Shown: piece by piece, positions 52,690 through 64,000 of the stretch | Position numbering within the stretch: the stretch's first letter is position 1 | How the letters are laid out: every line of letters starts with the position of its first letter | Source: Eledone cirrhosa | Lineage: Eukaryota; Mollusca; Cephalopoda; Octopoda; Eledonidae | Assembly: GCA_964016885.1 (NCBI GenBank) | Contig: OZ024741.1 | Location: 31,845,216-31,909,215 of the forward strand | DNA: 64,000 bases | Direction: 5' to 3' | Notes under the pieces: model-generated | Database searches by the model: none | What the model was told of the DNA's origin: nothing | What the model saw: only the letters and a program-made list of their open reading frames with translations | Translations under genes and position numbers: made by a program

Positions 52690-53240
52690 CACTAAGTACA
52701 AATATGAATAATAACCAAAACAATAACAACTACAACAAGAATAAGAAGACCCGCCACAGCTATTATATCAATAGCGACTAATATAAAGATAATAAACAAT
52801 AATAGCATCACCACCACCACCAACACCACTGCCACCACCACCAATACCACAGCCACTATCACCACCACAGTCACCATTATCACTTCCACCCCCACCACCA
52901 ACACCACTGCCATCACCACCTCCACCACCACCACCACGACTACAACTACCACCGCCACCACCGCTACCACCACCCCAACAACCACCACCACCAACTACAA
53001 CAACAGCAACAGCAAAACTAACAGCGACAATAACAATAACAACAGCAAAAGCAACGTTAACAACAACAATAACAAAACCTGCCACCACAATTTTATTAAT
53101 AGCGACCAATATAATGATAATAAACAACAATATCATCACCACAAACAACAACAACGACAACGACAGCAACGACGACAACAACAACATCAACATCAACATC
53201 AACAACAACAACAACAACAACAAAATTAACAAAGATAATA
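52690..53240. repeat. (ACC)n/(AAC)n repeat with duplicated segment
   Basis: ACC and AAC trinucleotide repeats. A ~60-bp non-repeat module (CGCCACAGCTATTATATCAATAGCG... and CTGCCACCACAATTTTATTAATAGCG...) occurs twice, near 52752 and 53079, so the array partly arose by duplication of a larger unit. Confidence 0.88.
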
Positions 53241-53419
53241 CCAATAACAACAGCAAAAACGTCTGCAACAATCAAAATATAATGAAAAGGATAATAATTG
53301 TTATAATTACAAAATCAATGCTGAATATATCAGCAATTGAAATAATAGAGAACTACTACAAACATACAACACATGTATGGCAAATAATAGACAATGTAAA
53401 CGGGGAAAATACATTAAAG

Positions 53420-54935
53420 CAAACACAACCAGACGACAACAACAACTACAACGGTCAGAGTATCACTGGACAACAATAACAACAATAACAATAGTAACAG
53501 CAACAACAACAACGGCCAGTTTAGCAGAGGACTACAACAGCAACAACAACAATAGTAACAACAGCAACAGTAACAACAACAATAATAGTAACAATAGCAA
53601 CAGTAAAACCAACAATAGTAACACTAGCAACAGTAACAACAACAATAGTAACAACAGCAACAACAACAATAGTAACAATAGCAACAGTAACAACAACAAT
53701 AGTAACAATAGCAACAGTAACAATAACAATAGTAACAATAGCAACAGTAACAACAACAACAGTAACAACAACAATAATAGTAACAATATCAACAGTAACA
53801 ACAACAACAACAGTAACAACAACAATGATAGTAACACTAGCAACAGTAACAACAACAATAGTAACAATAAAAACAGTAACAATAACAATAGTAACAATAG
53901 CAACAGTAACAACAACAATAGTAACAATAGCAACAGTAACAATAACAACAATAATAGTAACAATAGCAACAGTAACAATAACAACAATAATAGTAACAAT
54001 AGCAACATTAACAACAATAATAGCAACAATAGCAACAGTAACAACAACAATAGTAACATTAGCAACAGTAGCAACAATAACTATAGTAACAATTGCAACA
54101 GTAACAACAACAATAACTATAGTAACAATAGCAACAGTAACAACAACAACAACAACAACAACAACAATAGTAACAATAGCAACAGTAACAACAACAACAA
54201 TAGTAACAATAGCAACAGTAACACCAACAATAGTAACAATAGCAACAGTATGAACAACAACAATAGTAATAATAGCAACAGTAACAACAACAATAGTAAC
54301 AATAGCAACAGTAACACCAACAATAGCAACAATAGCAACAGTAACACCAACAATAGTAACAATAGCAACAGTAACACCAACAATAGTAACAATAGCAACA
54401 GTAACACCAACAATAGTAACACTAACAACAGTAACACCAACAATAGTAACAATAGCAACAGTAACACCAATAATAGTAACACTAGCAACAGTAACACCAA
54501 CAATAGTAACAATAGCAACAGTAACACCAACAATAGTAACAATAGCAACAGTAACACCAACAATAGTAACACTAGCAACAGTAACACCAACAATAGTAAC
54601 AATAGCAACAGTAACACCAACAATAGTAACAATAGCAACATTATGAACAACAACAATAGTAATAATAGCAACAGTAACAACAATAATAGTAACAATAGCA
54701 ACAGTAACAACAACAACAACAACAACAACAATAGTAACAATAGCAACAGTAACAATAACAACAATAGTAACAATAGCAACATTAACAACAATAACTATAG
54801 TAACAATAACAAGAACAACAGCAATAGTAAAAAGACCGATAGATGCAACAGTGACAACAGCAACAATAACAACATCATAAGAATAATGACAACAATAACA
54901 ACTACGCCAACAACATCTACAAATACAACAATAAC
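53420..54935. repeat. (AAC)n-derived 30-bp minisatellite, ~1.5 kb
   Basis: AACAGTAACAMCAACAATAG-type units about 30 bp long dominate; the cleanest block (54200-54640) has 14 or more near-identical units. The long plus-strand frame encodes only Asn/Ser/Thr repeats and I regard it as an artefact of the period being divisible by three. Confidence 0.93.
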
Positions 54936-55120
54936 AGTTTCTACTTTTGGCACAAGGCCAGCAATTACCCAGTACATTACTGGTACTTTACTTTATCGAC
55001 CCCGTAAGGATGAAAGGCAAAGTGAACCTCGGTGGGATTTGAACTCAGAATGGCAAGGACCGTAACTCTATGCGTCAAAGCATGACGTCTGTCTCTCTAC
55101 CGATACTGCCAATCCACCGC
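54936..55120 (-). mobile_element. SINE family 1, full-length
   Basis: CAGTTTCTACTTTTGGCACA to TACTGCCAATCCACCGC, inserted at the end of the AAC array. Confidence 0.93.
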
Positions 55121-56800
55121 AACGATAATGTTGCCACAGCAGCACTGGGCAAAAGCAACAAAACTATCTATTGGATAAAACTGTAGATGTCTACAATGTC
55201 TCCAACATTTCACACATAGCTGCCTATTGGCCTATTTCTTGAGGTGAATCAGTAGGCTGGTTGATACTTCGTCAACATTTCAATCTTCGCACCGGTCACC
55301 GTCGAGATCTCAGGCGTTCTCGGTCACCCTACTGCTGAGCTCATCCGCAGGATCGGAACGTTAGCAATCCGCCTGAGGAAGGAGCCTCGCGAGGCGGGGT
55401 AGCTGTTGCAGCGGGTGTCACTGGCCAATGTCTGCTGAAATGCTTCTGCAGACTTGTCCACGTGGCGCAATACCAACTTCCTGCGCCCTAGGCCCAGAGA
55501 CCACCACTCCGTCCCTTCTCTTTCTTCTGCGGCCCTATAGTCCTTGCTTTTCCACTCCTTTCCCTCTCATTTATGGTTTTCATAATTCTTTCCTTTTCTT
55601 TCTCATACAGCCTGATCTGCTCTTCCTTACCTCTTCCCCATTGTCTCATTGCTTCATTTTGCTTATGTCTTTCTTTCTCATATCTATTTATTTTTTGAAA
55701 ATAAAATTTCTATCTCTCTGAAGTTCCGCGCCAAACATGAACCCCGAGCAACTTAACCCCTCTTAGAGTTGTCATGTTAGCTCGAAAGAAGGAGAAGAAA
55801 AGATGATGGGGATATTTACCGTCCTGTAGCTTTTGGTTTTCTAGGTTCTTTGATCTCAATGTGGTTTCCTTCTGGAAACTCTTCAGAAACAAACTGGTGG
55901 TTTCGATATTTAGGTCCCCGATGCCATAAAAAATCTCTGCATCAGGTTTTAGTATTTCTATTTCGATGATTAGTGGTACTTTGAAGGGCTGGTGTTGAAA
56001 ATATCTCTATCTGTTTGGATTTCCTCCGTCTTTGATAGGGAAGAGACATCAGTTCTTTGTTTGTCTTTCTATGAGCACAATTATCGGTGTACGTGGATTT
56101 CCTCTCATTTTGTGCTTGCGCATGTTTCCATTTTCTTGTGGGTAGTTGAGTTGATCGTGGTGGTGGTGAAAGGGTTTGTTGTTGTAGCAAATGTGTCTGT
56201 GTGTGATGTGGGTGTGGGTTTCTGCGAGAGTAAGACAATTTTATTTTTTAAAGAATTTTTGTGTCTTTAGTTTTTGATTTCAATTATTTTATTTATTTCT
56301 TCACATCGAAGAGTTTTCATTGTCTGCAAAAACATACTCAGATCGTGGCGTAAATCCATTTGCGTGCGAGTGTGTGTCTATGTGTGAATCTCGCTGTTGT
56401 TTGATGATATTGATTTCGATGTTGGATCCTTGCTGTTGCAACCAGGGGACCCTGCGATCGCTTGTCTTTCGGTGAAGTCAGAAAACACTTACATGGTTGA
56501 CATCACAGAAAATGTCTGAGTGAGCTTTTCTGCCCTCAACCATGGCATGAAGCTCGAATACATTCCTCAAGCAAATGACGCCTGTGTTCCTATTTAAATT
56601 TTCCTTTTTTTATGAGCAGCACAACCTCCGAACTGCTTTCAGATCTGTTTTCTAACTGTATAGATCTAAAGGAGGTTGATGCTCCCATTCAGGAACAGGA
56701 AATGTCTAGCATTAGTGGAACACTTGTAAATCTGAATCTTAGAATTTTAAAGAAGGTATTCGTCGCTACCCCAGGAGACCACAGGATTCGGTTTTGCTGA
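55121..56800. other. Unassigned DNA
   Basis: A GC-richer patch at 55260-55500 contains the hairpin GCCTCGCGAGGC but no recognised coding. 55500-55720 is C/T-rich. On the minus strand 55940-56400 has short broken frames of no known family. Confidence 0.45.
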
Positions 56801-58290
56801 ACGCTTCTTCGCCTTCAAATACCTTTCACTTGCAATGATATTCAAAGAGGTTTCATATTTCCTCTAAAAACCTCACAATCTGAACATTTGGTGTTGCTTC
56901 TGGGTGAGTGTTTTCATTGACAGGCAGTGATACACAGATGTTTTTGGTAGTTACTGCCAACTCCTCGAAGGCTAATTGGGCTCTTCTCTCCTCACATTTG
57001 ACCAATATTGCCACTTGTATTAGACATGAAAAATGCGCCACAGCAACATTTAAGAAATGAAGAATGACAAACGCAAATTCAATGGAAATAGATGTGAATA
57101 CAATTATTAAGGAACTAGAACAGAAAGAAACCTACTGATATCTAGGGATCAATGAAGGCCAATCGGGATGGAATGCTACCGGAGGGGACATGCTGTCTTA
57201 ACTCAAAGAATAAAATATCTTCTCTAAATGCTCTTAATATCCCAGTTGTCACCTATAATGTCAACAACATAAATTGGAACATTAATGAAATGAAGAAAAT
57301 AGACACCAACAACAAGAAACGTCTGACCTGTAATAAACTACAGAATTAGATGTGGATCGCCTCTAGCTCCCTAGGCATAGCGTAGATAGAGGAATGATCT
57401 AGCTTGAGCTGTCATGCAAAATATCAACTACAGGACTCGAGCAATAGCTTGAATCCACAGACGACTGATTGCTAAAACTGGCTGTAGTAATTTCAGGAGG
57501 AAGGACTCTCCGATATGTCCTGAATATCTGGGGCTGCAGGTAGCGGCTTGATATTTATTTGAGCAAATTTTCCCATTAATTAACATCGATGACAGATATC
57601 AAATTCATTCTGATAGACATCTCTTAACCTTGATAATAAATTCTTTTCATATTCAGTCAACATCTTGATATTACCATTTACCATTATAAATGTCTAACCT
57701 CTGGAGTTTCACCTCCAATTAGGCTGGATGAGATAGCATGTAATTTCGTACTTCATCAACTCCAATGATGTTTTCTCTAAAAGTAAGTTCCTTAGACTTG
57801 TCAATTGAATCCTCCTCTTCTAGATGTTTATTCACATCATTATTCAAAACCTCAGCGCATACTTCTGCATAGACTATGCGACAAATCTATACTTGGGATA
57901 ATACGATCTTGGTTCTGATGTTTCTAACCTGAACACTCAGCCTTTGAGATGAAATTCCCCTCATCCAACCGAAATTTGTGCACCCTTTTCCTGTATTCTT
58001 TTTCCGATGAATCACACCTCACATAACATTCCCATGATAACTTATTCTCAGCCTGAATCCACTAGATTTAGATTGTCCGATTCAACATTGTCTTTTGGTC
58101 AACTTCTCTACCTCAGCATCAGGATTGTTACTTTGTGCCGTAAGGCTCGAACTGCTTACCATTTTCTGTGCCTCAATCTCCAGTCTGCAATTATTGTTTT
58201 GTCTCCATATTTTTGAAATAGGAAAAAGGATATTCTTCCTGGTGTCTGGTATGTTTAGGCAATTTGTCATTTCTCGGTGTTTCTAATGTG
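56800..58290 (-). pseudogene. Possible decayed coding region, family unknown
   Basis: Minus-strand fragments look more like protein than random DNA: AILVKCEERRAQLAFEELAV with NENTHPEATPNVQIVRFLEE (57041-56853), FRENIIGVDEVRNYMLSHPA near 57740, and IWRQNNNCRLEIEAQKMVSS (58270-58082). Stops and frame changes separate them. It could be an old ORF1 or another mobile-element gene. I do not recognise the family. Confidence 0.3.
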
Positions 58291-58620
58291 ACACGATGTC
58301 AAGGCTAGTGGCTTGGGAACTCCTGTAGGATGTAATTTTGTTCAAATATATGCGACAAATCATCACACCATAGTCATTTATTTGTATCACTAATAATAGG
58401 GGCCGCCTTACCAAGCTATTGGGCCTTCCTTCCACGCTATTTCACCCATAGTTAAGATGGGTGGCCGTTGACTCTGAAGAGTTCACCCGCCCTTAAATAG
58501 CTCATGATTTGTGTGCTGTTGGGGTTCTACTTAACCCCCCACCGGATTAGTCTCTGTTGGAGGAGCCGGTGTAGTCACCGTCCACATTATCATGAAACAA
58601 GTTGTACTAGATTACAACAA
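58290..58620. other. Unassigned, repeat-like GC-richer patch
   Basis: Sequence such as AGGGGCCGCCTTACCAAGC and GGGTGGCCGTTGACTCTGAAG differs in composition from its flanks and ends at an AAC run. It may be an interspersed repeat, but no second copy is in the window. Confidence 0.35.
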
Positions 58621-58635
58621 CAACAACAACAATAA

Positions 58636-58850
58636 TAGTTTCTGGTTTAGGAAAAAGGCCAACCATTTTGGGGGAAAGGAAAAACCGACATTAAATAGAC
58701 CCAGTGTATCACTGGTAATACGATTTGTCGACCCGTAAGGATGAACGGCAAAGCTAACTTCGGTGGGATATAAATTCAAAAGAGAAAGGGCCATACTTCT
58801 ATGCTTCAAAGCATGTTGTCCCTCGCTCTACTGATACTGCCAACCAACCA
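58636..58850 (-). mobile_element. SINE family 1, old diverged copy
   Basis: TAGTTTCTGGTTTAGG, ATTAAATAGACCCAGTGTA (long subtype), TCGACCCGTAAGGATGAACG and TACTGATACTGCCAACC in the expected minus-strand order. Confidence 0.87.
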
Positions 58851-58869
58851 TCCCCCTTGCTTCTGCAAT

Positions 58870-59075
58870 AATGGTTTCTGATTGAAGATTTTTTGGGGAG
58901 GGGCTAGTTAATTAAATCGACCCCAGTGTGTAACTGGTACCTTAGTTTATCGACCCTCGTAAGGATGAAAGGCAAAGCTAACCGCGGCGGAATTTGAAAT
59001 CAGAAAATAAATGGCCGTAATTCTATGCTGCCAAGCTTCGTGTCCGAGGCTCTTCCGATATTGCCAACCCACCAC
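58870..59075 (-). mobile_element. SINE family 1, long subtype, diverged
   Basis: TTAATTAAATCGACCCCAGTG, TTTATCGACCCTCGTAAGG and GATATTGCCAACCCACC; same orientation and 20 bp from the previous copy. Confidence 0.87.
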
Positions 59076-59370
59076 CCTTATCCAGTAATAATGATATATA
59101 ACAATGGTGGAGCTACTCTAAAAAGGGGAAAATTAATTAAAGCTAAGATCATTAACTTAGATCCCAAACGCTGAAATCAGATAAATAGAAGAGATTATTT
59201 CAGCCACCTCAGTAATTATTTCCAGTTTCAACATACTAAATTGAAAGTCATCTGGATTAGAGACACCGGGCAAGATGACTAGAAACCTACAGAGAATGTT
59301 CGTACGTCATTATCCTAAAGCCGATATAAATATCATATACCTAACACACACACACACACACACACACACC

Positions 59371-59401
<31 letters not shown>

Positions 59402-59930
59402 TTACATACACATATACATTCACACACAAAGGCGACTAGGTTGAATACAATTATAGTGTTATTGGAAATGAAATATAGTAGGTCAAAAAATTATTAGAAG
59501 GAAGCAAATGAAGGATGATTAATGTAATAAAGGAATATGAAGAAAACTAAATACAATTTCTTTCGCTGTACATAACGAAACAATAACTAGAAGCTAATTA
59601 CACAGAGTGGAAGCTAATTAATTATACAAAACTAGAAGCTAATTACGCCGAATAAAAAAGGTTTAAAAGGGGATAAAAACAACAGAAATGATATACAACT
59701 AAAATTAATTGCAAAATCAAAATGGAAATCTAAAATATACCAAACAAAATATATTTGGAAACCATTCCACGACCAATACCTTTAATACTTGAAAGAGAGC
59801 AATGAAATCACTGCTAAAACCAACCATAGCTCAAACATCTGATCTTTCGATGAAAGCCAAATAACAAACACAAAAGATACTTGAAACATTATAACATCAC
59901 AAAATGCTAACACACAATGCTGCATTGAAT
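59076..59930. other. Unassigned AT-rich DNA with (CA)n(TA)n tract
   Basis: CA/TA repeats at 59344-59402. ACTAGAAGCTAATTA recurs three times near 59585-59650. Nothing coding. Confidence 0.55.
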
Positions 59931-59932
59931 TG

Positions 59933-60107
59933 GCAGTATCGGTAGAGTGTCGGGCATGCTTTCCAGCATAGTTACGTCCCTTTACGGTCTGAGTTCAAAT
60001 CCCGCCGAGGTTAACTTTGCCTTTCATCCTTACGGGGTCGATAAAATAAAGTACCAGTAATGCACTGGGGTAATTACTGGCCCTGTGCCAAAAGTAGAAA
60101 CAATTAT
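59933..60107 (+). mobile_element. SINE family 1, left member of inverted pair
   Basis: Nearly consensus copy from GAATTGGCAGTATCGG to GTAGAAACAATTAT. Confidence 0.93.
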
Positions 60108-60113
60108 CTCATA

Positions 60114-60297
60114 ATAATTGTTTCTACTTTTGGCACAGGGCCATCAATTACCCAGTACATTACTGGTAGTTTATTTTATCGACCCCGTAAGGATGAAAGG
60201 CAAAGTTAACTTCGGCGGGATTTGAACTCAGACCGTAAAGGGACGTAACTATGCTGGAAAGCATGGCGTCCCTATCAATACTGCCAATCCACCGCCC
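60114..60297 (-). mobile_element. SINE family 1, right member of inverted pair
   Basis: Reverse-oriented copy starting only 6 nt after its partner; the two tails face each other and the pair forms a ~370-bp near-perfect palindrome. Confidence 0.93.
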
Positions 60298-61837
60298 TAT
60301 GAGATAATGATTTGTGACTAGCTCTTGAAAAGTTAAAACTGAGCAATATGCCGATAATTTGACAATTGAGCTGTAGTGTGTAAAACTCGGCGTATGGCCA
60401 TGTTCTGGCGAAGAAAATAAGCCTGGTGTAATAAGTTAGAATTAAATACACATTCACTTTGCTAGGACAAATATCAAGATATTAAATGACATAATTCTAA
60501 ACCTAAACTACTCTACTATTTCTCCAGTTGCAGGGCATGCCTGGAATATTCATGTATGGTTATTAAAAACATTAGATAGAAGGAGAAAAATAGCACCTAT
60601 GATTTTTCTTTCAGTGCCCCCGATACTTTTGGAGGAGAGGAGGTATTTTCAGAACACATATATAAGTGAACATTATGGGAACAAGCATGTCTGTTTATGT
60701 CGGAATTCCACATCGCATCTCGGTGGATTTATGCATAAATCCGGTATCCATCATTTTGAGAAAGTATCTTTTACCAAACATTTATCATTCAAGAGAGAGT
60801 TGATGTTAAACTGGTTTAAGACGGATTAAGACAATCAACAAGAAAAGTAATGAATTATCCCCCAAATAGTACTAAGAATTAAACATCAAAATAGAAAGAC
60901 AAACATTAGACATATACAGAATAATGAATGGGATTTTCAAACCTTCTCACAGAGAATGTCAGATCATATATGAAACAATAGCTATAAATATGAATTGAAA
61001 TTGTGTTAGAGACACTTGTCTTTTGAACTTGCTACCTATGTTATGGTGCTTATCATACGAAGTTTTCACTCTGTTAGTTTGATCTGCTAGAAATATAGGC
61101 AAATAGCTCGAGAGACTTGAAATACTATCACATTGTCGAATAATGCATTTCTAGACACATTCATTCTATCTAAAACACAATAGAAGTCAGGATGGTCATG
61201 TTTGGAATGCTTTCAATTCATATGTCTGCCTAATCAGAGCAGCGCTATAGTTAAACAATAACGAAACGTTGACGCATAGTTGCTTGGCCTCCCCCAAATT
61301 ACATTGAAACAATATCAAAACGAGTATGAGAGATTGTTAGTAATGATTTTAATCATAAGTCCTACTCAATAATAAAAGAGGTAAAAGTGTCTAGACATAG
61401 ATATAAACGAAGTAGCTATTGTTGTTGTTTGAAGAGGAATTTTAGCAGTTGTTGTCGTTGCTGTTGTTGTTGGTTTTTATTGTTGCTGTTTTTATTGTGT
61501 TGATTGTTGCTGTTATTGTTGCTGTAGTGTTAAATGATCGATAAATTTACACGCATTAAACTCAATCCAGAATCAATTCAGACTTAAATTCTAAAATTAG
61601 ATTGATATTCTTATTGAAGTGACCACCACTGTCAATATGCAGCACAACAAAGATGAACCAATAAAAAGAAAGAAATGGTACATCCTGTATTTCTATAATA
61701 CCACCATCCCTATAATATAACCACTGCAATTAACATCATCATAGAAAGCACTATCAACACCATCACAACTAACACCACCACTATCACCATGACCAATACA
61801 CGTCAGAAGTATTATTGTTATATGAACAAAAATAGCT
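60298..61837. other. Unassigned AT-rich DNA
   Basis: No SINE, RT or ribozyme seen. A (TTG)-type tract lies at 61420-61530 and a short CA/CAC-rich stretch precedes the minisatellite. Confidence 0.5.
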
Positions 61838-64000
61838 CACCATTTTTAACCCTGACACCAACACCAGTATCGTCAAGATACCTCACTCTGACACCAACCC
61901 CAGTATCGTCAAGATACCTCACTCTGACACCAACCCCAGTATCGTCAAGATACCTCACCCTGACACCAACACCAGTATCGTCAAGACACCTCACTCTGAC
62001 ACCAACACCAGTATCATCAAGATACCTCACCCTGACACCAACACCAGTATCGTCAAGATACCTCACCCTGACACCAACACCAGTATCGTCAAGACACCTC
62101 ACTCTGACACCAACACCAGTATCGTCAAGATACCTCACTCTGACAACATCACCAGTATCGTAAAGATACCTCACTCTGACACCAACACCAGTATCGTCAA
62201 GATACCTCACTCTGACACCAACACCAGTATCGTCAAGATACCTCACTCTGACACCAACACCAGTATCGTCAAGACACCTCACTCTGACACCAACACCAGT
62301 ATCGTCAAGATACCTCACTCTGACAACATCACCAGTATCGTAAAGATACCTCACTCTGACACCAACACCAGTATCGTCAAGATACCTCACTCTGACACCA
62401 ACCCCAGTATCGTCAAGATACCTCACCCTGACACCAACACCAGTATCGTCAAGACACCTCACTCTGACACCAACACCAGTATCATCAAGATACCTCACCC
62501 TGACACCAACACCAGTATCGTAAAGATACCTCACTCTGACACCAACACCAGTATCGTCAAGATACCTCACTCTGACACCAACACCAGTATCATCAAGATA
62601 CCTCACTCTGACAACATCACCAGTATCGTCAAGATACCTCACTCTGACACCAACACCAGTATCGTCAAGATACCTCACTCTGACACCAACACCAGTATCG
62701 TCAAGACACCTCACTTTGACAACATCACCAGTATCGTCAAGATACCTCACCCTGACACCAACACCAGTATCGTCCAGATACCACACTTTGACAACATCAC
62801 CAGTATCGTCAATATACCTCACTCTGACACCAACACCAGTATCGTCAAGATACCTCACCCTGACACCAACACCAGTATCGTCCAGATACCTCACTTTGAC
62901 AACATCACCAGTATCGTCAAGATACCTCACTCTGACAACATCACCAATATCTTCAAGATACCTCACTCTGACACCAACACCAGTATCGTCAAGATACCTC
63001 ACCCTGACACCAACACCAGTATCGTCCAGATACCTCACTTTGACAACATCACCAGTATCGTCAAGATACCTCACTCTGACAACATCACCAATATCTTCAA
63101 GATACCTCATTCTGACACCAACACCAGTATCGTCAAGATACCTCACTCTGACACCAACACCAGTATCGTCAAGATACCTCATTCTGACACCAACACCAGT
63201 ATCGTCAAGATACCTCACTCTGACAACATCACCAGTAACGTAAAGATACCTCACTCTGACACCAACACCAGTATCGTCAAGATACCTCACTCTGACACCA
63301 ACACCAGTATCGTCAAGATACCTCACTCTGACACCAACACCAGTATCGTCAAGATACCTTACTCTGACACCAACACCAGTATCGTCAAGATACCTCACTC
63401 TGACACCAACACCAGTATCGTCAAGATACCTCACCCTGACACCAACACCAGTATCGTCAAGATACCTCACCCTGACACCAACACCAGTATCGTCAAGATA
63501 CCTCACTCTGACACCAACACCAGTATCGTCAAGATACCTCACTCTGACAACATCACCAATATCGTCAAGATACCTCACTCTGACAACATCACCAATATCG
63601 TCAAGATACCTCACTCTGACAACATCACCAGTATCGTCAAGATATCTCACTCTGACACCAACACCAGTATCGTCAAGATACCTCACTCTGACAACATCAC
63701 CAGTATCGTCAGGATACCTCACTCTGACACCAACACTAGTATCGTCAAGATACATCACCCTGACAACATCACCAGTAACGTCAAGATACCTCACTCTGAC
63801 ACCAACACCAGTATCGTCAAGATACCTCACTCTGACACCAACACTAGTATCGTCAAGATACATCACCCTGACACCAACACCAGTATCGTCAAGATACCTC
63901 ACCCTGACACCAACACCAGTATCGTCAAGATACCTCACTCTGACAACATCACCAGTATAATCAGGATACCTCACCCTGACACCAACACCAGTATCGTCAA
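61838..64000. repeat. 36-bp minisatellite, ~60 copies, runs off the window
   Basis: Head-to-tail 36-bp units of the form AAGATACCTCACTCTGACAC + CAACACCAGTATCGTC. Two main variants differ in the middle (ACACCAACACC against ACAACATCACC). Because the period is a multiple of three, the minus strand stays open for 718 codons (63974-61818) encoding RYLDDTGVGVRV / RYLDDTGDVVRV twelve-residue repeats, without a recognised domain, signal peptide or codon bias. Plus-strand frames are broken by TAA at 62160, 62340, 62520 and 63240. I favour a satellite, not a gene. Confidence 0.93.

Noticed and set aside
53377..55065. 562-codon Asn/Ser/Thr-rich open frame
   Set aside because: It is the translation of an AAC-based minisatellite with period divisible by three; the end of the frame runs into a SINE. 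No domain or start context supports a gene.
55365..55410. CTGAGGA with a GCCTCGCGAGGC hairpin, hammerhead-like
   Set aside because: GAAA and an NUH/stem I partner are missing, so only the hairpin is real.

Overview
The window looks like repeat-dense intergenic DNA from a cephalopod mollusc, most likely an octopus. This is inference from three things: many copies of a tRNA-derived SINE of the type known from octopus and squid, very abundant (TA)n, (GT)n and trinucleotide microsatellites, and several clades of retrotransposon side by side. I found no convincing host gene, tRNA, rRNA or CRISPR. Nearly everything recognisable is a transposable element, a tandem repeat or an inverted repeat.

Layout. 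0-5 kb: AT-rich DNA, a decayed minus-strand Tx1/L1-like reverse transcriptase (RT) relict (about 0.9-1.6 kb), and a CR1/L2/Jockey-like LINE fragment with a 114-bp 5' inversion (3.1-4.6 kb). 5-13 kb: a foldback carrying a hammerhead ribozyme, a SINE, a truncated Penelope-like element (PLE) between about 340-bp inverted repeats (7.15-9.87 kb), a tandem 533-bp repeat with one hammerhead per unit (9.97-10.96 kb), a 1.3-kb unnamed repeat, and another hammerhead foldback. 14-22 kb: hammerhead-bearing elements, two SINE families, a Tx1-like 3' relict and many foldbacks. 22.6-26.5 kb: an APE-type LINE with C-terminal C2H2 fingers, broken by one frameshift. 26.9-32.7 kb: a full-length-looking Tx1/L1-like LINE with intact ORF1 (636 aa) and ORF2 (1139 aa), bounded on both sides by (ATT)n. 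32.8-41 kb: an internally deleted derivative of the C2H2 LINE split by a SINE, a 492-bp palindrome, more SINEs, a Tx1-like relict and two hammerhead elements. 42-50 kb: an intact 670-aa PLE ORF (RT plus GIY-YIG), VNTRs, a solo PLE 3' end, and a second PLE of the same group with 801-bp inverted terminal repeats. 50-55 kb: trinucleotide and minisatellite arrays. 55-61.8 kb: decayed DNA and SINEs. 61.84-64 kb: a 36-bp minisatellite running off the end.

The unifying theme is self-cleaving RNA. At least seven and perhaps nine sequences fit the type I hammerhead core (CUGANGA, stem II, GAA(A), minimal stem III with a small loop, NUH cleavage site, complementary stem I), and several more are degenerate. 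They fall in several unrelated sequence families, on both strands, mostly inside foldback repeats or PLE-like 3' regions. PLEs encoding hammerheads and retrozymes (hammerhead-driven non-autonomous retroelements) are established. The striking local observations are the 533-bp tandem unit with two hammerheads, and two foldbacks whose inversion joint coincides with the predicted ribozyme cleavage site.
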